Part shown: one piece after another, positions 54,812 to 64,000 of the stretch
Layout of the letters: every line of letters begins with the position of its first letter
How positions within the stretch are numbered: position 1 is the stretch's first letter
Assembly (NCBI GenBank): GCA_039704465.1
Contig: JASFAU010000004.1
Coordinates: 806,001 to 870,000 of the forward strand
Direction of reading: 5' to 3'
DNA length: 64,000 nucleotides
DNA from: Plasmodiophora brassicae
Taxonomy: Eukaryota; Endomyxa; Phytomyxea; Plasmodiophorida; Plasmodiophoridae
The notes under the pieces: model-generated
Database searches by the model: none
What the model was told of the DNA's origin: nothing
The model's input: only the letters and a program-made list of their open reading frames with translations
Position numbers and translations under genes: made by a program

Positions 54812-55088
54812 AATGACAATATACCAAACCAGGACGGTGATGTTGTGGGATTCTCTAGCAGTCGACCCTCACGTTCAGCATCATCCTCTGTCCCAGGGAG
54901 TCTGGGAGATGTCGAAAAAGCGAGATGGTCTAGAGACTACAGCCTAAAGTGGCTCTATGTCTCCTTTTGACGGTTATACGAAGAGGTATAAAGTTGTACA
55001 ATTTCCGTCAGTGATGGTGGTCTTATCGCGAGGTTCGCGACTCGAGATGACATGAGAACCCTGTGGCAAGGCGCCATCGTGGACACTT

Positions 55089-56090
55089 TCACTTCGCAAT
55101 GGTGACAACAGCCTTGCCCGCGACATGGCCCGTCTCGAGGTACTCAACTCCTTTGACAAGATCCTCGAACTGGAACACCTTGTCAATGACCGGTCGAACC
55201 TGCATTGTCTCCACCCATCCCTTCAGTGTCTCCAAATACTCCCGCTTGGGCATGAAGACAAAGTTGGCGATCCTCCGCTGTCTTATGAGGCCGCGAACCT
55301 GATTGCCAATCATGCCTGCCAGGAACGAGAGCGACGACTCGTTCTGGTCTGCGGTGCCGACAACGACCAGGACGCCCGTGCGCGTGAGACAGCTCAACAT
55401 CTTGGTGACGCCTTGGGTCGACACAATGTCAATCACCGCATCGTACAGGTTGCCCAGATCGGTAAAGTTCTGCTGGGTATAATCAATGACGTGGTCGGCA
55501 CCAAGTGATTTCACCAGAGCGACGTTCTTCGTGCTGCAGACTGCCGTCACCTCCGCGCCCAGCGCCTTCGCAATCTGGACAGCAAATGTACCGACTCCAC
55601 CCGACGCGCCGTTGATAAGCACCTTTTGGCCATTTGCCAGCTTGGCCTGCTCAGTGAGCGCAACGAGAGCGGTGGCGGCGGCGACCGGGATGGCAGCGGC
55701 CTCCTCGTGCGACAGCCGGGACGGTTTCAACGCAACGGCGCCTGCATCGACAGCGACGTATTCAGCGAACGCACCCAGCACCGGCATGGGTGCTTGTCCG
55801 AACACGCCATCGCCGACTTTGAAATCCTTGACGGCGTCTCCGACCTGCTCGACGACGCCCGCAAAGTCAGAGCCGAAAAGGGAGTTGGGCCTGGGCCTGG
55901 TTAGGCCGCCCAGTGCCAGGCGAATGAGGCCCGGCGCCCCACGCAGAACGTGCCAGTCGCCCGCGTTCAACGCAGCAGCATGGACCTTGACCAGTACCTG
56001 GTTGCTCTGAAGCGCGGGGATCGGCACATCGTCCTTGAACTGGAGGGACGACGCCGCTGGGCCATACGCGTTGCGGACGTACGCTTTCAT
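55089..56090 (-). CDS. NAD(P)H:quinone oxidoreductase-like medium-chain dehydrogenase (MDR)
   Basis: Single uninterrupted frame of 333 aa, one of very few intronless genes here. It has the GroES-like N-terminal domain (VHAAALNAGDWHVLRG, then FGSDFAGVVEQVG and VGDGVFGQ) and a Rossmann domain with the nucleotide-binding loop LINGASGGVGTFAVQIAKALG. The zinc-ligand cysteines of alcohol dehydrogenases are absent, placing it with quinone oxidoreductases/reticulon-4-interacting-like enzymes. It ends GHVAGKAVVTIAK, the typical MDR terminus. Substrate unknown. Lack of introns raises the possibility of acquisition from bacteria, but bias in codon use was not measured. Confidence 0.92.
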   Translation of the reverse strand: MKAYVRNAYGPAASSLQFKDDVPIPALQSNQVLVKVHAAALNAGDWHVLRGAPGLIRLALGGLTRPRPNSLFGSDFAGVVEQVGDAVKDFKVGDGVFGQAPMPVLGAFAEYVAVDAGAVALKPSRLSHEEAAAIPVAAATALVALTEQAKLANGQKVLINGASGGVGTFAVQIAKALGAEVTAVCSTKNVALVKSLGADHVIDYTQQNFTDLGNLYDAVIDIVSTQGVTKMLSCLTRTGVLVVVGTADQNESSLSFLAGMIGNQVRGLIRQRRIANFVFMPKREYLETLKGWVETMQVRPVIDKVFQFEDLVKGVEYLETGHVAGKAVVTIAK

Positions 56091-56420
56091 CGGTTTTGCT
56101 GACGGAGCGTCATCGAAGAAGGGACGACAAACGCAACGTTGTTACCAATGTCGTCGTCGCGGGTTGCGCGAGGTATGACGATGTCAGTTTGTGCATAGCG
56201 GCCCTCTTTGTTAACTGGCCAGGTTCCCGTTAAGGAATGCACCGTGTCAGGAAAGCGTAACGAACGTACGGTACGGTACCGTACCATCCCCATGGCTGCG
56301 ATCTAAAAATATAGCAGCCTCGCTCGGAGCGCCTTCGCCAGAGAGGACGATCCAGCGCCCTGGTGCAGTGGAAGGTACATACCCATACGGCGGAGGGAGG
56401 GGCGGACACGCGGGACGCGG
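56091..56420. other. Spacer upstream of the dehydrogenase
   Basis: About 330 bp, ending at the second mobile element. Contains an alternating GGTACGGTACCGTACC palindrome near 56268-56284. No gene seen; presumably the dehydrogenase promoter. Confidence 0.4.
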
Positions 56421-57066
56421 CTATGGAATTGTTAAAAACAGAGAATGGCTGGTGGAGTGTAAAATACATGTATTTTACACGTAAAAAACATGTTTAAAAC
56501 AGCAGGGGGTTGCGCCCCCCTCGCAGTACGCCTTCATACCATGGTCACGGTCCTGACAACCTGACCAGATTTGATGATCTCTTCGTCACCAACTGGGTAC
56601 AAATGTGTGCCCGAAATCGCCTCGGCAAGTGTGCCTGGCTCGGCAATGCCAACGAACCCTGCGAACTCCAGTCGAAGTTACGTCTTCGTCATCGGAATCA
56701 TCGTCTGGCTCTTCGTCAAAGTCACGTACTTCCGAACCAAGCGACCCGGTTCAACGTGTGAAGGGGGTCATCTCGCGTATCTTTGTACGGCGATTCATCT
56801 GGGCACTTGAATGCGATCCCAGTTCCTTGCTCAACGTTGCATCCCGATAGTCGAGCGCGTAGCCGGGAGTGCACGCGGTTGCAGGACTTGTGATTCCGCT
56901 CGCCCCCGACGACGACGACACGCACGCACAACGAAGGCTCTGGGATGGATCGGGAAACCCTTACGTTACCTGTATTTTACAGTGTAAAGTTGGTTCCTGA
57001 GAGGTGTATTTTACATGTAAAAAACAGGCTTGTAAAAAACACCCCTTTATTACAACAATTCCATAG
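56421..57066. mobile_element. 646-bp non-autonomous TIR element, copy 2
   Basis: Same length and orientation as copy 1 at 39555-40200, with the same TIRs and internal frames; I saw no difference between the copies. Flanked by its own 6-bp duplication ACGCGG (56415-56420 and 57067-57072). It lies 188 bp upstream of the ABC transporter start, so it could affect that promoter. Confidence 0.9.
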
Positions 57067-57254
57067 ACGCGGCATTATTACTCAGTCCGACAGTGCGCAG
57101 TTGGTCTGCACCTGTCTGTCGACGAAGACAACTGCGAGCGCGTCTACCTGGTGGTTGGCGCGGCGCGTGAGTCACGACGTCGGAAGGGAGCACGACACCC
57201 GGGATTCCACGACGTCGCCGGTTGCCACTATCCAATCCACGCTAGAACGCGCAC

Positions 57255-62011
<4,757 letters not shown>

Positions 62012-62264
62012 TCGATCCGCCCATTACTAAATACCAATGCATGCCGCCCGTCTCGCCACCGAAGGTGCCCCGTCTCGTACTGCCGCTCCGTTCGTGCGTC
62101 CACCAACCGCCGTCCGACGTTGTTTACGCCCATCGCTAATTGCCTGCACTGGCAATCGCCACCGTTGTTGCCGCGCATGACGAAACGGCTTCGTCAGTCG
62201 TGGTGTAGAAGAGAGGCGTCGACCGTCTCGTCACACAATCGGGTACGGGACCGATCGGCGGCCG

Positions 62265-64000
62265 ATGTCGTGGCTGGCGACGACGGCCTCGCTATGCCTG
62301 TCGCTGCTGGCCACGTTCGCGCTCGCCGACCTGCCTGTGCATTGCATGCGGTCGCAGGTGTACGGCGACTGGGACCTGACGCTATCGGCGCCCGTCCCGA
62401 ACCGGAACGTGGCGTGCGGGCACCCGAGCCCCGACACGAACCTCGCCGAGCTCCAGCTGGTGTACGAGATCCGGCCGGTGTCGGCGGTCCTGCGGGTCAG
62501 GCTGTCCGCCCCCAACGTCGTCGTTGATCGCGACACGGCCGAACGAGGCACGTTCACCACGGTCGTCGACGAGGGCATGGAGATACGCATCGCTGGGCGC
62601 GTCCTGTTCGCCAAGTTCCATTACCATCTCGCGGACCCTGCCGACCTCGACGACGACGACGACGACCTGCCGCCTATCGACGATCGCTCCGCTTACGTCA
62701 GCGACTGCGGTCGCACGTCGCCAGGTCAGATTCGTACACGAGACCGGCGGGCCGTTAGCATGAACGGGACTGGCAGGGTGGTTCAGGCAAGGCGACGGGC
62801 AATGGGGATGCTTCCTGGCGGAGCAGACCAGGCCGTCAGCGAATGGGAAGACGGCGTCTCTCCTGATTCGGAGCAGCGGGTACTTTGACGAGCACCGGCG
62901 GCAGAGGACGTACCAGTACGACGAGGCGCTCGTCGACGCTGTCAACAGCGACCCGTCGTCGCTGTGGCAGGCGACGATCTACCCGGCGTTCGCCGACCTG
63001 TCCGAGTACACACTGAACAAGCTCATGGGCAGGAAGCGGTACCTGAAGAGCGTCGCCGGGACGCGCGGCGACGCGGTTCGCGTCGAGGACGACGACGGCG
63101 ACGACGGCCTGCCGCTGGCCGTCGACTGGCGCAACCACGATGGGCACAACTTCGACTCGCCAATCCGCAACCAGGGCCGCTGCGGGTCCTGCTACGCGTT
63201 CGCCACCGGCGCCATGCTGGAGGCGCGCACCAGGATCGCCCGGTACCGGCACGGTCTGGGCATGAGCAACCCGGCGTACTCGACGTCCGACGTGCTGTCC
63301 TGCAGCCGGTACAACGAGGGGTGCCATGGCGGGTACCCGTTCCTGGTCGCCAAGTACGCCCAGGAGTTCGGCCTGGTGAGCCACGCGCGCCATTCGCCCT
63401 GCGCGCCCGGGCTCAACACTGACCTCTGGGCACAGTTGCACGACGACGACGACGACGACGACGCCGGGGATGACGACCAATGCGCCTCCACCGGCAGGGT
63501 CCGGTTCACCGACGATTACCACTACGTTGGAGGTGCGGTCGTGGCCGCTGATGGCGGGCGCGCGACCCACCACCCCATGGCTGACGGTGCGGCGGCGCAG
63601 GGTGGTACGGCGCCTGCAACGAGCGCGACATGCGCCGGGAGCTGGCGCTGTACGGGCCGATCACGGCGGCGCTGCAGGTACCGCACGACCTCACCATGTA
63701 CAAGAGCGGGATCTTCACCGCCTGTCCCGACGGCGCCGGCGCCAAGAACGCGGACGGCTACGAGTACAGCGACCACGCCGTCGTAGGCCGCACCGGTCAC
63801 CGCGAACGGGGCGCCGGCTGAACCGATGGCGATGCGTGCCCAGGTCATTGTCGGGTACGGCGAGCGCGATGCCGTCAAGTACTGGATCATCCGTAATTCC
63901 TGGGGGACCGCCTTCGGCGAGAACGGGTACTTCCGCCTGCCCGTAAGACGTATTCCGAACGCGCGCGTCCGGCCGGGGGGCGCTGACCGGGTCGTTTGCC
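62265..64000 (+). CDS. Cathepsin C / dipeptidyl peptidase I, 3' truncated by window end
   Basis: Papain-family lysosomal or secreted dipeptidase. Residues 1-21 are a signal peptide ([21 protein letters not shown]). Next is the exclusion domain ([20 protein letters not shown]; the conserved YGDW-type block) that gives dipeptidase rather than endopeptidase activity. After a prodomain ([15 protein letters not shown]), the mature domain begins near DWRN and shows the active-site Cys in [29 protein letters not shown], the Tyr-rich [13 protein letters not shown], the catalytic His in YSDHAVVIVGYG, and Asn in YWIIRNSWG. Poly-Asp runs interrupt both the exclusion domain (about 62648-62669) and the catalytic domain (about 63439-63480). 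At least three introns. No stop before 64000. Confidence 0.92.

Noticed and set aside
62836..63573. 245-aa minus-strand frame
   Set aside because: Antisense to the cathepsin C catalytic domain, Val/Pro/Gly-rich with no motif.

Overview
This is a nuclear genome fragment from a eukaryotic microbe, read from sequence alone. Coding regions are broken by many very short spliceosomal introns, about 46-68 bp (a few shorter candidates near 37 bp), mostly GT-AG with several GC-AG. Genes are packed on both strands with short spacers. Gene content includes a vacuolar-type H+-pyrophosphatase, a plant-like peptide:N-glycanase, a plant/fungal-type patatin lipase, a probable flagellar dynein regulatory complex subunit, cathepsin C and a mitochondrial phage-type RNA polymerase. 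No plastid gene is seen. This fits a heterotrophic flagellate-stage protist with moderately high GC; a plasmodiophorid/rhizarian or other SAR lineage is my best guess, but it is an inference from architecture, not a database match.

Layout. 1-10.7 kb: tRNA-Ala(AGC), NAA35 (NatC), RMD5 (GID/CTLH E3), a small unknown with a PP1-docking motif, the large SPT6 gene on the minus strand, then a PIF/Harbinger-like MITE. 10.7-18.5 kb: acidic TPR protein, 13-exon H+-PPase, cytochrome b5, a 29-bp tandem duplication, SUMO. 18.8-27.9 kb: mitochondrial PPR protein, PP2C phosphatase, a signal-peptide nuclease with NLS-like tail, VPS9-domain Rab GEF, ADA2. 28.3-38.7 kb: TMF1 golgin, a small membrane protein, a DRC2-like coiled coil, mitochondrial rhomboid, an unknown, patatin/TGL-type lipase, an unusual protein kinase. 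39.5-43 kb: mobile element copy 1, a diverged repeat, a DUF1295 reductase, a BSD protein. 43.4-51.6 kb: mitochondrial RNA polymerase, RhoGEF, and a multidomain PNGase. 51.9-53.6 kb: repeat copy, two adjacent giant palindromes and a decayed gene. 53.7-64 kb: a glycosyltransferase-like type II membrane protein, a medium-chain dehydrogenase, mobile element copy 2 (same length as copy 1 and apparently identical), an ABCC transporter, and cathepsin C running off the window end.

Functionally the set is mostly housekeeping: transcription (SPT6, ADA2, mitochondrial RNA polymerase), protein modification and turnover (NAA35, RMD5, SUMO, PNGase, rhomboid, cathepsin C), endomembrane traffic (VPS9, TMF1, PPase) and signalling (PP2C, RhoGEF, kinase). 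The standouts are the secreted nuclease-like protein with nuclear-localisation-like tail, the PNGase with extra ubiquitin-system domains (UBL, Cys-rich UBR-like, C-terminal AZUL), the twin 646-bp non-autonomous elements with 6-bp target duplications, and the palindrome cluster that duplicates the 3' end of a gene. Exon coordinates quoted below were derived by hand from splice sites and reading-frame arithmetic; where the summed exons are a multiple of three I say so.
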